Assembly (NCBI GenBank): GCA_019744775.1
Contig: JAIETZ010000001.1
Span: 62,001-126,000, forward strand
DNA length: 64,000 nt
Direction: 5' to 3'
Origin: Candidatus Obscuribacterales bacterium
Lineage (GTDB): Bacteria; Cyanobacteriota; Vampirovibrionia; Obscuribacterales; Obscuribacteraceae
Shown: positions 1 to 8,415 of the stretch, piece after piece
Layout of the letters: every line of letters begins with the position of its first letter
Position numbering within the stretch: position 1 is the stretch's first letter
Position numbers and translations under genes: made by a program
Notes under the pieces: generated by a model
The model's database searches: none
What the model saw: only the letters and a program-made list of their open reading frames with translations
Told to the model about the DNA's origin: nothing

Positions 1-171
1 AACTACAGTATGTCCTCCAATTACAATCGCACAGGGCGTCCTGCCTGCGTGTTGGTCAAGGACGGAGTTGCCAACGTTATCATCGAACGGGAAAATGCCG
101 ACGATCTGTTAAGACAAGATCGCATTCCGGATTATTTAAGGGCAAAAAAGGCGAGAAATTGTGCCGTCTGA
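1..171 (+). CDS. lysA: Diaminopimelate decarboxylase, C-terminal end (partial)
   Basis: This frame is open from the first base and stops at TGA 169-171, leaving 56 residues. The tail has the pattern of the end of LysA: an N-Y-S/A-M-x-S-x-Y-N stretch, then R-P-A-x-V-L-V and a polar end with D-L-L-R-Q-D. LysA is a PLP enzyme that converts meso-diaminopimelate to lysine, the last step of the pathway. The catalytic barrel lies outside the window. The diadenylate cyclase gene follows 76 bases later on the same strand, a neighbourhood known from Cyanobacteria. The family call rests on the tail and the context only. Confidence 0.75.
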   Translation, partial: NYSMSSNYNRTGRPACVLVKDGVANVIIERENADDLLRQDRIPDYLRAKKARNCAV

Positions 172-247
172 GGCATATAATCGTTATGGTAGCCCTCATT
201 AGGAAACAACTTCCTTAATACGGGGCGGCAAGCGGGTAGGTGACAAA

Positions 248-1222
248 GTGAATCCTCTTAAAGAGCTCACAATTGATTTCAGCATCTTGCAGACGGCAAT
301 CTCGCATGCCGATTGGCTGTCCCTAGCTAGACTCTTTATCGAGCTTTTCATCATCTTTTACGCGATCGTATGGCTCTGGGGCCGCATAAGAGGCACACAA
401 GCCGAACGCTTAGTCAAAGGCTTGATGACACTAGTCGGCATTTGTATTGCCTCCTGGGCGCTAGGTTTCACATTAATTACATCGATTCTGCAATCCCTGA
501 TTCCCGTAGCTCTTCTGGGTATTCTCATTATTTTCCAGCCGGAGATTCGTCGAGGTTTAGGTTATTTAGGTCGCGGTAAAGCGTTTCGCATCGACCTTTC
601 ACTAAGAGACAGCGAAAAGCACAGATCACGAATGGTCATTCAAGAAATCATTGCTGCCGTTCGCGAACTTTCGCGCATCAAATGTGGTGCCCTCATTGTG
701 GTTGAGGAGCCGGAAGCCGAATGGGACTACTTAACACCAGGCACACCTGTAAACGCCGATGTATCGCATGATCTTCTTTTGAGCATTTTCCATACTGCTT
801 CTCCATTGCATGACGGTGCGGCAATTCTGCGCAAAGACAAAATTGTTGCAGCTGGGGTAATTCTTCCTATAACAGACAATCCTAAATTGAGTTATCGTTA
901 TGGCACACGTCATAGAGCAGCTTTGGGACTTTCCGAAATTTACGATGGGCTTTGCATTGTTGTTTCAGAAGAAACAGGAGCTATCTCTCTTGCCAGTCGC
1001 GGCATGCTTATGCGCCTCAATGACGCAGATGAATTGAATGACCCGCTTTCATACATGTACGATCACGAAAGCACAGATAGACCATCAAATCCTTTGCAAT
1101 TGTTTCTCTCTGTCTTTGGCAAACCAAGGCGCGGTCCAATTGGCTTCAAAGGACAGATGGGCAGAATTATCGAAGAAAAGCCTCAAGCTGAGTCTGAAGA
1201 GCCGGAAGGCGAACCAGTCTAG
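248..1222 (+). CDS. cdaA: Diadenylate cyclase CdaA (c-di-AMP synthase)
   Basis: CdaA condenses two ATP into the second messenger c-di-AMP at the inner membrane; the messenger controls potassium and osmotic balance and cell-wall homeostasis. The 324-residue protein has three N-terminal hydrophobic segments (about 31-45, 57-73, 76-96) followed by a DisA_N/DAC domain. Both signature motifs are present: D-G-A at 189-191 within L-H-D-G-A-A-I, and R-H-R at 221-223 within G-T-R-H-R-A-A-L. The start is GTG with a GTAGGTGA Shine-Dalgarno just upstream. The acidic C-terminal tail (about 300-324) is poorly conserved in the family. It lies downstream of lysA and ends convergently with pyrF, the two stop codons sharing one CTAG. 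Confidence 0.93.
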   Translation: MNPLKELTIDFSILQTAISHADWLSLARLFIELFIIFYAIVWLWGRIRGTQAERLVKGLMTLVGICIASWALGFTLITSILQSLIPVALLGILIIFQPEIRRGLGYLGRGKAFRIDLSLRDSEKHRSRMVIQEIIAAVRELSRIKCGALIVVEEPEAEWDYLTPGTPVNADVSHDLLLSIFHTASPLHDGAAILRKDKIVAAGVILPITDNPKLSYRYGTRHRAALGLSEIYDGLCIVVSEETGAISLASRGMLMRLNDADELNDPLSYMYDHESTDRPSNPLQLFLSVFGKPRRGPIGFKGQMGRIIEEKPQAESEEPEGEPV

Positions 1223-1929
1223 CCGGCCGACAAAAGCTCGTCCACGACACGCTTAGCAGCGTCTTTGCGATTTGCTGCTTTGACAATTGGACGTCCAACC
1301 ACAATGTAATGAGCACCATTAGCAATTGCGTCAGCTGGGGTTACAACCCGCACTTGATCATCCTGTCCAGCCCAAGTCGGGCGAATGCCTGGTGTAACAA
1401 TTACAAAATCCCGACCACAGGCTTCTGCTATAAGCGTTGCCTCGCTAGCAGATGCAACCACTCCATCAGCCCCGGCAGATTTAGCCAACAACGCCAGCTT
1501 CTTCACCTGACTTTCAACTTGTCCGGCAATGCCAATTTCATCGTTCATTACTTGCTGAGACATGCTGGTTAATACTGTTACAGCCAGAAGAATAGGCTTG
1601 GCTCCGTTTGCCTTCGCACAAGCTTCTACGGCAGCTCCTATCATTTTCGAGCCGCCGGCGGCGTGCACATTAAACATCTTCACGTTGTGAGCGACTACAG
1701 CGGCGCTTGCAGCAGCGACTGTGTTGGGAATATCGTGAAACTTGCCGTCAAAGAAGACCGGCAACGACTCCTGGGAAAACCAGGATAAAAGAGCAAGCCC
1801 TTCTCTGCTGTAAAGCTCAAGTCCTACTTTGAACATGCCGACTTCATTACGCAGCTCGTCAGCCAGCTTTTGCGCTTCAGCCAAAGTGGGCACATCCAGC
1901 GCAACAATCAAATTCTCTTTGCCAGCCAT
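1219..1929 (-). CDS. pyrF: Orotidine 5'-phosphate decarboxylase
   Basis: PyrF decarboxylates OMP to UMP, the last step of de novo pyrimidine synthesis, in the cytosol. The 236-residue length is typical of the short bacterial type. The catalytic D-x-K-x-x-D motif is present as D61, K63, D66 in F-F-D-G-K-F-H-D-I-P-N-T; most relatives have Leu where this protein has Gly62, but the charged tetrad is intact with D11 and K34. The C-terminal phosphate-binding region (V-T-P-G-I-R-P and V-G-R-P-I) is also seen. It probably follows rpmE in a small minus-strand unit (68-base gap). Its stop overlaps the stop of cdaA. Confidence 0.95.
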   Translation of the reverse strand: MAGKENLIVALDVPTLAEAQKLADELRNEVGMFKVGLELYSREGLALLSWFSQESLPVFFDGKFHDIPNTVAAASAAVVAHNVKMFNVHAAGGSKMIGAAVEACAKANGAKPILLAVTVLTSMSQQVMNDEIGIAGQVESQVKKLALLAKSAGADGVVASASEATLIAEACGRDFVIVTPGIRPTWAGQDDQVRVVTPADAIANGAHYIVVGRPIVKAANRKDAAKRVVDELLSAG

Positions 1930-1997
1930 GATTCAACCCACCAAAAATTAAGACGCGCTCATACTAGCACGCCAGGCAGGCTCGAGTGAGACTCGTA

Positions 1998-2213
1998 TTA
2001 CTTAGCGACTGCCTTATCGCGGTTATAACGCTTCTGGAAGCGATCTACGCGACCTTCCGTGTCGATGATTTTCTGCATGCCAGTGAAATATGGGTGGCAG
2101 TTGCTGCAAATTTCTACTCTAATATCCGAGCGTGTCGAACCAAGCTCGACTTTGCCACCGCAAACGCAAGTTGCGGTTATTTCGTGATACTGAGGATGGA
2201 TTCCTTCTTTCAT
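1998..2213 (-). CDS. rpmE: 50S ribosomal protein L31 (zinc-binding type)
   Basis: This is a 71-residue bL31 of the large ribosomal subunit. It starts with M-K-x-G-I-H-P, the family hallmark, and carries four cysteines (C16, C18, C36, C39) of the zinc-binding C+ form. Zinc-limited bacteria often carry a second, cysteine-free L31; none is seen here. An extended -10 promoter lies about 37 bases upstream of the start. pyrF follows on the same strand. Confidence 0.96.
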   Translation of the reverse strand: MKEGIHPQYHEITATCVCGGKVELGSTRSDIRVEICSNCHPYFTGMQKIIDTEGRVDRFQKRYNRDKAVAK

Positions 2214-2249
2214 CTTTACATCCCGGGAAAAATTAATCTAGAACGAAAT

Positions 2250-2258
2250 ATCATAGCA
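2250..2258 (-). promoter_or_regulatory. Extended -10 promoter candidate for rpmE
   Basis: Read on the minus strand, this site is TGCTATGAT, an extended -10 box (TGn-TATGAT), 37 bases before the rpmE ATG. The -35 position has no good match to TTGACA, as is common with extended -10 promoters. The same core, TATGATATTTC, recurs upstream of mnmA. Confidence 0.45.
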
Positions 2259-2337
2259 GACGCAAAGAGGGGTCGACCAGAAGAGAAACAACCTTTTAAG
2301 ATTTGCCCTGGCTACCTTTACGGGCTCTCATCAATGG

Positions 2338-3327
2338 CTATTCGCAGACCGAAAGGACCTTGGTCTTAATCTGGTGTTCTATACACTGCTCAAGCGATTG
2401 GCGCAGCGTAGTTTTTGCTTTCCAGGAAAAGACTTTGTCGATTTTGCTTACATCAGGAATACGCATACGTACATCATCGGCATAAACAGGCAAATGCTCG
2501 TAAGAGAGACTATAGCTTTGCGGCAATAGCTTGCGCTCTTTTGCTATTTGAACAATCAACTCTGTCAATTGCAAAATAGTGACCGGCTCCGGATTTCCAA
2601 TATTGAAGGTTTCATTCACTGCTTTTGCATCCAGCGAATAGGTCGCAATAGCTTCCGCTACATCAAAAATATTGGTAAAGCAACGAACTTGTTGCCCGTC
2701 ACCCAATACCTTCAATGGTTGTTGTTTTTCAACGATTATTTTACGAATCATGTCAGCGAAGACATGACTCACACCTTGATCTTCCGGTGACTCAAAGGGA
2801 GTGATGATGTTGAATGGACGCCAGATAGTGTACTTAGTATCGTATTGTTCGTGAAAAGACTTAACTACTCTTTCGCCTATGTATTTGGATAGTCCATAGG
2901 AAGTTGACATAACTTGTGAAAGATCGGCATCTTCCTCTTTGTGAGGAACAGTTTTTGATCTTTCGTAGACCATACTTGAAGAAAGATAGATAAAATGACG
3001 AATCTTGTCTGCACCATGCTTGAGTAAATTCATCGTCATCAAATTATTGTCGACGATAATATCGGCCGGTTTTTCATGAAAGCCAATTACGCCATAAACA
3101 AGTGCTGCTGCGTGAAACACAACATCAACTTGATGCTTGCTGAAAAGATCTTTTACGCTTGATGAATCAGTCAAATCCATTTGCATGAATTCGTAATTTC
3201 TCTTGCGATCAATGGTGCCGTACCTGGCAAAATTATCAACGCCGATAATGGAATGTCCAAGCTTTTGGAATTCCGGTATCACCATTTGTGCAAGCGATCC
3301 CTCGCTGCCGCTAATGAGCATTTTCAT
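2338..3327 (-). CDS. NAD-dependent epimerase/dehydratase (nucleotide-sugar, extended SDR)
   Basis: This 329-residue protein is an extended short-chain dehydrogenase of the nucleotide-sugar epimerase/dehydratase type. The N-terminal Rossmann motif is G7-x-x-G10-x-x-A13; the active site has S116-S117-S118 and the Y144-x-x-x-K148 pair. A later W-R-P-F-N motif is typical of UDP- or GDP-sugar epimerases. The exact substrate cannot be read from sequence. It is transcribed divergently from the nucleotide-sugar dehydrogenase and aminotransferase genes across a 143-base spacer. Together they suggest synthesis of an activated amino or uronic sugar for surface polysaccharide. Confidence 0.85.
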   Translation of the reverse strand: MKMLISGSEGSLAQMVIPEFQKLGHSIIGVDNFARYGTIDRKRNYEFMQMDLTDSSSVKDLFSKHQVDVVFHAAALVYGVIGFHEKPADIIVDNNLMTMNLLKHGADKIRHFIYLSSSMVYERSKTVPHKEEDADLSQVMSTSYGLSKYIGERVVKSFHEQYDTKYTIWRPFNIITPFESPEDQGVSHVFADMIRKIIVEKQQPLKVLGDGQQVRCFTNIFDVAEAIATYSLDAKAVNETFNIGNPEPVTILQLTELIVQIAKERKLLPQSYSLSYEHLPVYADDVRMRIPDVSKIDKVFSWKAKTTLRQSLEQCIEHQIKTKVLSVCE

Positions 3328-3470
3328 GCGATAAATCTCACAGTTCTTGTCTACCAGTCAGGCAGGTTTTAGAGTAGCACAATCCTGCTTTCTGGTGATG
3401 ACGAGCCCTGTTTGGGTGGTATTATTCCAATATATACACTTGCGCAGGCAGCTTGCCGTTAGGGCTTTTA

Positions 3471-4700
3471 ATGAGAAAACAGAAAATTGCCATACTCGGT
3501 GGTTGCGGGCACGTCGGCTTACCCTTTGGGGTGGTACTGGCGACTCTTGACGATCTTGAAGTCTTCCTTATAGACGTAGACAAAGACAAAATCGCTCTAG
3601 TTAATTCCGGACGGATGCCGTTTCTTGAAGAGAATATGGAACCAGTCTTGCAAAAGGTAATCGGCAAGACTCTCCAAGCAACAAATTCAATGGAAGAACT
3701 GGCTGATGCCGATATCGTCGTCGAAGTTATAGGTACACCGGTCGACAGCCACCTTAATCCTTTACTGAAAGAGTTATACAGTCATACCGATAATACAATT
3801 AAGCACATGAAGGATGGAGCCCTGCTCATCTTAAGAAGCACTATGTATCCAGGTGTTTCGAAGCTCATTTATGAAAGATTACAGTCACAGGGCAGAAAGA
3901 TTCACCTAGCTGTTTGTCCTGAGCGTATCGCTGAAGGAAAGGCCTTAGAAGAACTCCGAGACCTACCGCAGATAATTGGTGCTTTTGAAGAGGAAGCAGC
4001 GAAATTAGCCACAGATCTATTTACTCGTTTTGCTCCGTCAGTCATACGAATAGACCCCATTGAGGCCGAGCTAGGAAAATTATTCGTGAACAGTTGGCGG
4101 TATTTGAATTTTGCCGTGTCCAACCAATTTTTTATACTCTGCCAAAAATACAATATCGATTTTTACCGAATCTACGATGCGTTTTCCAAAGACTATCCGC
4201 GTATGAAGCCTTATCCAAAAGCAGGCTTTACCGCTGGTCCATGCTTGCTTAAAGATACGCTTCAGCTCTGCGCATTTTCCAACAACTTATTTTTCATGGG
4301 AAATGCAGCAATGGTAGTCAACGAATCCATTCCTAATTTCATCATTGAGCAATTAGAAAAACACGACTTGCCAAATCTACGTGTTGCCATCCTGGGCATG
4401 GCGTTTAAAGGTGATAGTGATGATATTCGAGACTCACTGGCATTCAAGCTAAAGAATCTCTTGGAAGTCTACGCCAAGGAAGTTTTCTGCACTGATCCGT
4501 TTATCAAAAATGACAATTTTATATCACTAGACAAAGCAATCGCTTCCGCTGACGTCATCATTCTTGGAGCTCCGCACAGCGCCTACAAAAACATTTCTCT
4601 GCCACCAAACAAATTAGTTATTGACGTATGGGGATTTTGGCCGATGAAAAACCCTGTTGTTGTGGTGGACAGTAAATCTCTCGTTTCGGAAAGGACATGA
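3471..4700 (+). CDS. UDP-glucose/GDP-mannose-type nucleotide-sugar 6-dehydrogenase
   Basis: The enzyme oxidises a nucleotide sugar at C6 to the uronic acid with two NAD+. The N-terminal Rossmann motif is I-L-G-G-C-G-H-V-G-L-P; the catalytic cysteine is C258 in G-P-C-L-L-K-D; a C-terminal NAD/UDP-binding domain holds G-M-A-F-K. The G-P-C form and the length (409 residues) are closer to the WecC/WbpA/TviB UDP-HexNAc dehydrogenases than to Ugd, but the substrate is inferred. I chose ATG 3471, with AGGG nine bases upstream, over an in-frame TTG at 3453. The next gene overlaps by four bases (ATGA), indicating coupling. Confidence 0.88.
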   Translation: MRKQKIAILGGCGHVGLPFGVVLATLDDLEVFLIDVDKDKIALVNSGRMPFLEENMEPVLQKVIGKTLQATNSMEELADADIVVEVIGTPVDSHLNPLLKELYSHTDNTIKHMKDGALLILRSTMYPGVSKLIYERLQSQGRKIHLAVCPERIAEGKALEELRDLPQIIGAFEEEAAKLATDLFTRFAPSVIRIDPIEAELGKLFVNSWRYLNFAVSNQFFILCQKYNIDFYRIYDAFSKDYPRMKPYPKAGFTAGPCLLKDTLQLCAFSNNLFFMGNAAMVVNESIPNFIIEQLEKHDLPNLRVAILGMAFKGDSDDIRDSLAFKLKNLLEVYAKEVFCTDPFIKNDNFISLDKAIASADVIILGAPHSAYKNISLPPNKLVIDVWGFWPMKNPVVVVDSKSLVSERT

Positions 4701-5821
4701 ACAAAGTGTCCAAGGAAACTAAACCCACAGCAACAAAAATAGACTGGTGGCAGCCGGTAATAGGCTCCAGCGAATATGACTTAACACATGAAGTGCTTAA
4801 GAGTGGTTTCCTCAATGACGGCAAAGTTACAGAACAGTTAGAGAAGGCTGTCGCTGACTTAATTGGTGCCGAATATGCAGTAGCTGTGACAAGCGGCACA
4901 GCTGCACTTTATTTAGCGCTCAAAGCATTTGATATCGGTCCCGGCGATGAGGTGATTGTTCCTGATACAACGTTTATCGCCACAGCCAATGCGGTCGTGA
5001 TGACAGGAGCAACTGCACGCTTGGTCGATATTGAGAAAGACACTCTCAATATCGATCCTCAGAAGATCAAATCGGCTATCACCAAGAAAACCAAAGCAAT
5101 AATTCCAGTGCATGTAAGCGGGCGACTAGCAGACATGCGGTCCATCATGAAAATTGCTGACGAACACAAACTGGTCGTTATCGAAGACGCAGCAGAAGCC
5201 TTTGGCTCAAAAAAAGACAATAGATCGGCAGGCACCTATGGTCAAATAGGCTGCTTCTCCTTTTCGCCTAATAAGACAATAACAACAGGGCAAGGCGGCA
5301 TGATTGTTACCGATGATCCAGAATTACACGGAAAGCTAAGACAGCTGAAGGATCAAGGGCGTCCCTACAGAGGTACAGGCGGCGACGACTTGCATCCGGC
5401 AATTGGTTATAACTTCAAGTTGACGAACCTGCAAGCAGCCGTAGGTATCGGTCAGATGCAAGACATACAAGGCAGGCTAAAGAAGCTCAGATCCTTTTAC
5501 GATACCTACAGGCATGAACTTAACGGTTTGAGTGGTATCAAGTTATTTCCGTTCAACACTGCCGATGGCGAAACGCCACAGTGGGTGGATGCTTATGTAA
5601 ATGATAGGGATGCACTTACAAAACACTTTGACGCAAATAATATCGGTTATCGCAGATTTTGGCATCCATTGCACCGACAAGATCCATACAGATTGCCGGA
5701 CAGCGATTTCCCAATAGCAAGCCATTCATCCGAACACGCAATTTGGATGCCTTCTTCGTTGCTATTAACAGAAGATGACATCAAAAGTGTTTGCAAAGAA
5801 ATTAAGTCCGTACTTAGTTAA
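4697..5821 (+). CDS. DegT/DnrJ/EryC1/StrS family sugar aminotransferase
   Basis: This is a PLP-dependent aminotransferase of the family that aminates keto-sugars on nucleotide carriers (perosamine-type and related). The 374-residue protein shows the D-A-A-E-A-F-G loop around D164 and the Schiff-base lysine K193 in F-S-P-N-K-T-I-T-T-G-x-G-G. It starts inside the stop of the preceding dehydrogenase (ATGA overlap), so the two are one unit. With the divergent epimerase this makes a three-enzyme amino-sugar set. Its stop overlaps the end of the convergent GerMN gene by eight bases. Confidence 0.88.
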   Translation: MNKVSKETKPTATKIDWWQPVIGSSEYDLTHEVLKSGFLNDGKVTEQLEKAVADLIGAEYAVAVTSGTAALYLALKAFDIGPGDEVIVPDTTFIATANAVVMTGATARLVDIEKDTLNIDPQKIKSAITKKTKAIIPVHVSGRLADMRSIMKIADEHKLVVIEDAAEAFGSKKDNRSAGTYGQIGCFSFSPNKTITTGQGGMIVTDDPELHGKLRQLKDQGRPYRGTGGDDLHPAIGYNFKLTNLQAAVGIGQMQDIQGRLKKLRSFYDTYRHELNGLSGIKLFPFNTADGETPQWVDAYVNDRDALTKHFDANNIGYRRFWHPLHRQDPYRLPDSDFPIASHSSEHAIWMPSSLLLTEDDIKSVCKEIKSVLS

Positions 5822-6338
5822 TAGGCTGTCTAACTTCGATGCCTTCGCCGGCAGCTGTTAGTAAGCGTTCGCCTTCAACATTCAGGTAGACCTTATGGAC
5901 ACCTGCTGCATCAGTTACAGTACGACGCAGCTGTTCTAATCTTGTCTCAATTGAATCGCTACCGCCACCCGATGAAAAACGGCGCGAGAGATTTAGCTCA
6001 ACATTATCACCAACATGCTTGAGGTCCAGCAAAATGGTGCCTCGTGGAATTTCACTGGCAAGACCCGTTTGTTCTTCTGCGGGCTCTGGTCCTCTAAGCA
6101 ACTCAGAGACAGCATCTTCCAATTTATCAGTCGAAGATGTGGCGCGAGAAACAGGCACCAGGGATGGTTGCCCGTTTTGATCAGTTTTGACGAACCAAAC
6201 ACGCACCTGGTGTTTAGAGTCGTCCATCATAGCGTTAGAGTTAGCATCGAGGTGATTTAGGAAATTTGTACAGGCAGATAATAATGCGATTGTGCCGATT
6301 GCTGCAACTGCATTTAGTATCAGTCTGGGTTTGTTCAT
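5814..6338 (-). CDS. GerMN-domain lipoprotein
   Basis: This 174-residue predicted lipoprotein has an N-terminal hydrophobic segment and an L-L-S-A-C lipobox. It then has one GerMN domain (about residues 45-170), with V-R-V-W-F-V at the start, A-V-x-x-L-L-x-G-P in the middle and Q-L-R-R-T-V near the end. GerMN domains occur in spore-germination proteins and in many non-sporulating bacteria, including Cyanobacteria, where they act in the envelope with uncertain roles. It overlaps the upstream DUF2993 gene by four bases, so the two are probably co-translated. Confidence 0.8.
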   Translation of the reverse strand: MNKPRLILNAVAAIGTIALLSACTNFLNHLDANSNAMMDDSKHQVRVWFVKTDQNGQPSLVPVSRATSSTDKLEDAVSELLRGPEPAEEQTGLASEIPRGTILLDLKHVGDNVELNLSRRFSSGGGSDSIETRLEQLRRTVTDAAGVHKVYLNVEGERLLTAAGEGIEVRQPIN

Positions 6339-7243
6339 CTCGTGATAGTCGCTTTCTGGGCTAACGCGGAGGTTGTTTTTCTCGGAGCCAAAATAAGCTT
6401 ACCATCGAAATTTATTTTTGCACCAGAAATTTTGAAATCATTCAAGCGAAATGCACGTTGTCCATTATCCATTCGGGAAAAATTGATCAACGGATTGAAT
6501 AATTCCGTCACAAACTGCGCAAATTCCGCGGGATTTTCAATCTCTGATGACTGAATGTCCATGTCTTTCAAATTGAGTTTGGCACCATCTTCGACAAGAT
6601 ACGGAACCGCGCTAACTGTAACAGGCACGCCGGTTTCCTTTTTGCCGCCTTTGGTGACAACTGTCGCTCTAATTTTTACTTTGCCGTTTTCGATTTTCAC
6701 ATCCGGCTCGAGAATTTCAAGTTGCTGATTTCCTAATCCAGGCAGATCAAGTTTCATGGTGCTCAAGGAAGAAGTTACTTGCGGATCTTTGAGAGCCGCT
6801 GTTATGTCCTTTTGAGAAACGCAACCATCAAGGCTAAGTGATACCGGTGTGTTGACACCAGTTGGTTCATCCTTGCGCTTACGATAACTAAACCAGAGAG
6901 GATTTTTTGCCGTGACATGCAGATAACCTAATTCGATGCCGCGCACTCTGGCATTTCTAAAAGTGAGTTCCAGCGATTTGACTTTGCCGGCAAGTAGGTC
7001 GGTAAAGCTGTAGGACTTGATTTTGGCTTTTACCTGACCACCCAGTCTCTTCTCCAAAGCTCTGGTTGCAGCCTTGCTGGCCACAAAAGCGCTCAAGGCA
7101 TTCACGCCGCTTATTTTCTGAATGAAACGACTAACCGAATGACCAACGGGAAATGGCGGCTCTTCGTCGGCAAAAGCCGGCTGAGCAACAAAAATCAGAC
7201 CTAGAACTAAGCATGAGGCTAAAAGGCGCTTCCGTTCGGACAT
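6335..7243 (-). CDS. LmeA-like (DUF2993) exported phospholipid-binding protein
   Basis: The 302-residue protein has a signal peptide (about 1-25, ending near A-F-A-D) and a domain resembling DUF2993/LmeA: amphipathic beta-strands in the order K-V-K-S-L-E-L-T-F-R-N-A-R-V-R-G-I, then repeated long beta-strands. LmeA-family proteins bind lipids and act in envelope lipid biology in Actinobacteria; the family is also common in Cyanobacteria. The assignment rests on pattern, not on catalytic residues. It is the first gene of a two-gene minus-strand unit with the GerMN lipoprotein. Confidence 0.6.
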   Translation of the reverse strand: MSERKRLLASCLVLGLIFVAQPAFADEEPPFPVGHSVSRFIQKISGVNALSAFVASKAATRALEKRLGGQVKAKIKSYSFTDLLAGKVKSLELTFRNARVRGIELGYLHVTAKNPLWFSYRKRKDEPTGVNTPVSLSLDGCVSQKDITAALKDPQVTSSLSTMKLDLPGLGNQQLEILEPDVKIENGKVKIRATVVTKGGKKETGVPVTVSAVPYLVEDGAKLNLKDMDIQSSEIENPAEFAQFVTELFNPLINFSRMDNGQRAFRLNDFKISGAKINFDGKLILAPRKTTSALAQKATITR

Positions 7244-7342
7244 TTGGGCATCCTCGTAAGTGTCCTGAAGAGCATATCAGACACAACTGCATGGCAAAAG
7301 TTATTCTGCCTTAAATCTATTGCCCGAACCCGGAAAGTGCCG

Positions 7343-8122
7343 TTACTGCTTGATTTTATCGCCCAAAGCTTCTTTTAAAACTTCGTTTTGTTTGAGCAGT
7401 GCCTTCAAGTGCTCGTTGGCTACAGCCAATTCCGCCTGCAATTCTGCAACTGTCTGTTCGTGCGAAACACCAGTTACCGGATCACGTGCCGGCATCTTCG
7501 GCAGAAGCACATAGCCTAATTGCACAGCCTTCAGAGCAGCAGCTGTTCTTGTCGGTACTTTCAATTTGGCAAGAATGCACTCAATGTGTTTTTCTACCGT
7601 GCGCAGCTTCATATCGAGCTCGTCGGCAATTTCTTTGTTGCGCAAATCCAGTCTGATAAGTACTTCAATTTCTCTGTCGGTCAGGTTACAGTTCGGCAAA
7701 GAAGTAGCTGGATTCTGCTTAACCAACTGGGTAATTTTTGGATCGCAATAGGGCAGTCCTCTGGTGACCTGCTCAATTGCTTCGAATAATGTTCTAGGTC
7801 CGGATGATTTCAGGCAGAAACCACGCGAGCCTGCACGCAACAATTGGTTGTGATACTTGGTTGCATGATATGAGTCAGTCAAGACTAAGACGTTCGAATT
7901 AGGCATCTCGTCATGCACGCGACGGCATACTTCAACACCGTTCAGCACGTCTAGATCAACATCGAGAATTACAAAATCAGGCTTCATGCGTCGGATAATT
8001 TCCACGCCTGTCATACCGTCTGCGGCTTCACCAACAACATCAACCACTTCGGTTATCACTCGCTTCAGCCCAAAGCGAATTAGTTCATGTCTTTCACAAA
8101 TTACCGTTCTGGGTCGGAACAC
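7343..8122 (-). CDS. NarL/FixJ-type response regulator with atypical acidic pocket
   Basis: The 259-residue protein has a receiver domain (about 5-120), a LuxR-type helix-turn-helix (about 147-203, with L-T-x-R-E-x-E-V-L and the N-K-E-I-A recognition region) and a charged C-terminal helix (about 220-259) likely to form a coiled coil. The phospho-acceptor is D54 (V-I-L-D-V-D) and the conserved Lys is K105. The usual Asp-Asp pair after strand 1 is Glu10-Arg11, so one magnesium ligand is replaced by Arg. It may be phosphorylated poorly or act independently of phosphorylation. No histidine kinase is adjacent. It faces away from the TPR-rpoB operon. Confidence 0.85.
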   Translation of the reverse strand: MFRPRTVICERHELIRFGLKRVITEVVDVVGEAADGMTGVEIIRRMKPDFVILDVDLDVLNGVEVCRRVHDEMPNSNVLVLTDSYHATKYHNQLLRAGSRGFCLKSSGPRTLFEAIEQVTRGLPYCDPKITQLVKQNPATSLPNCNLTDREIEVLIRLDLRNKEIADELDMKLRTVEKHIECILAKLKVPTRTAAALKAVQLGYVLLPKMPARDPVTGVSHEQTVAELQAELAVANEHLKALLKQNEVLKEALGDKIKQ

Positions 8123-8415
8123 TTTTGTCTCTCAATCCTTGAGGAGTCTGACTTTTAATTCTAGCAAGATTGCCCTTTGATATTGCCTTGAATGGATAGT
8201 TGTACCTACCATTCCGTCAAGTACATACCTTATTTAGTAAATATATAAACGCCTGACAGGCGATTGTTGCAAAAATCGGTCCCCTCTTGGCAAGCCTGGC
8301 TTGGCTTTTAGGGCATGGGAATACTACGGTCTCATTGGGAGAAACCCCAATAGACTACGGATTTTCAAATCGTTAAGCTGTGCTCATGTTATCGGCTCTA
8401 TCGGGCAGGCAAATT
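8123..8415 (+). promoter_or_regulatory. Leader region of the TPR-rpoB operon with three inverted repeats
   Basis: This spacer lies between the divergent response-regulator gene and the TPR-rpoB operon. An AT-rich stretch with TATATAA (about 8241-8247) could hold a -10 box. Just after it is the palindrome CGCCTG-A-CAGGCG (8250-8262). Next is CAAGCC-T-GGCTTG (8291-8303). Then comes a hairpin at 8329-8355, with arms GTCTCATTGGG and CCCAATAGAC, a one-base bulge and a six-base loop. The hairpin is bracketed by direct repeats CTACGG at 8324-8329 and 8355-8360. These could be operators or leader RNA structure; no T-run marks a terminator. Confidence 0.45.

Noticed and set aside
170-247. tRNA or riboswitch between lysA and cdaA
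   Set aside because: Only 76 bases with no cloverleaf or known riboswitch core; a TATAAT at 176-181 lacks a fitting -35.
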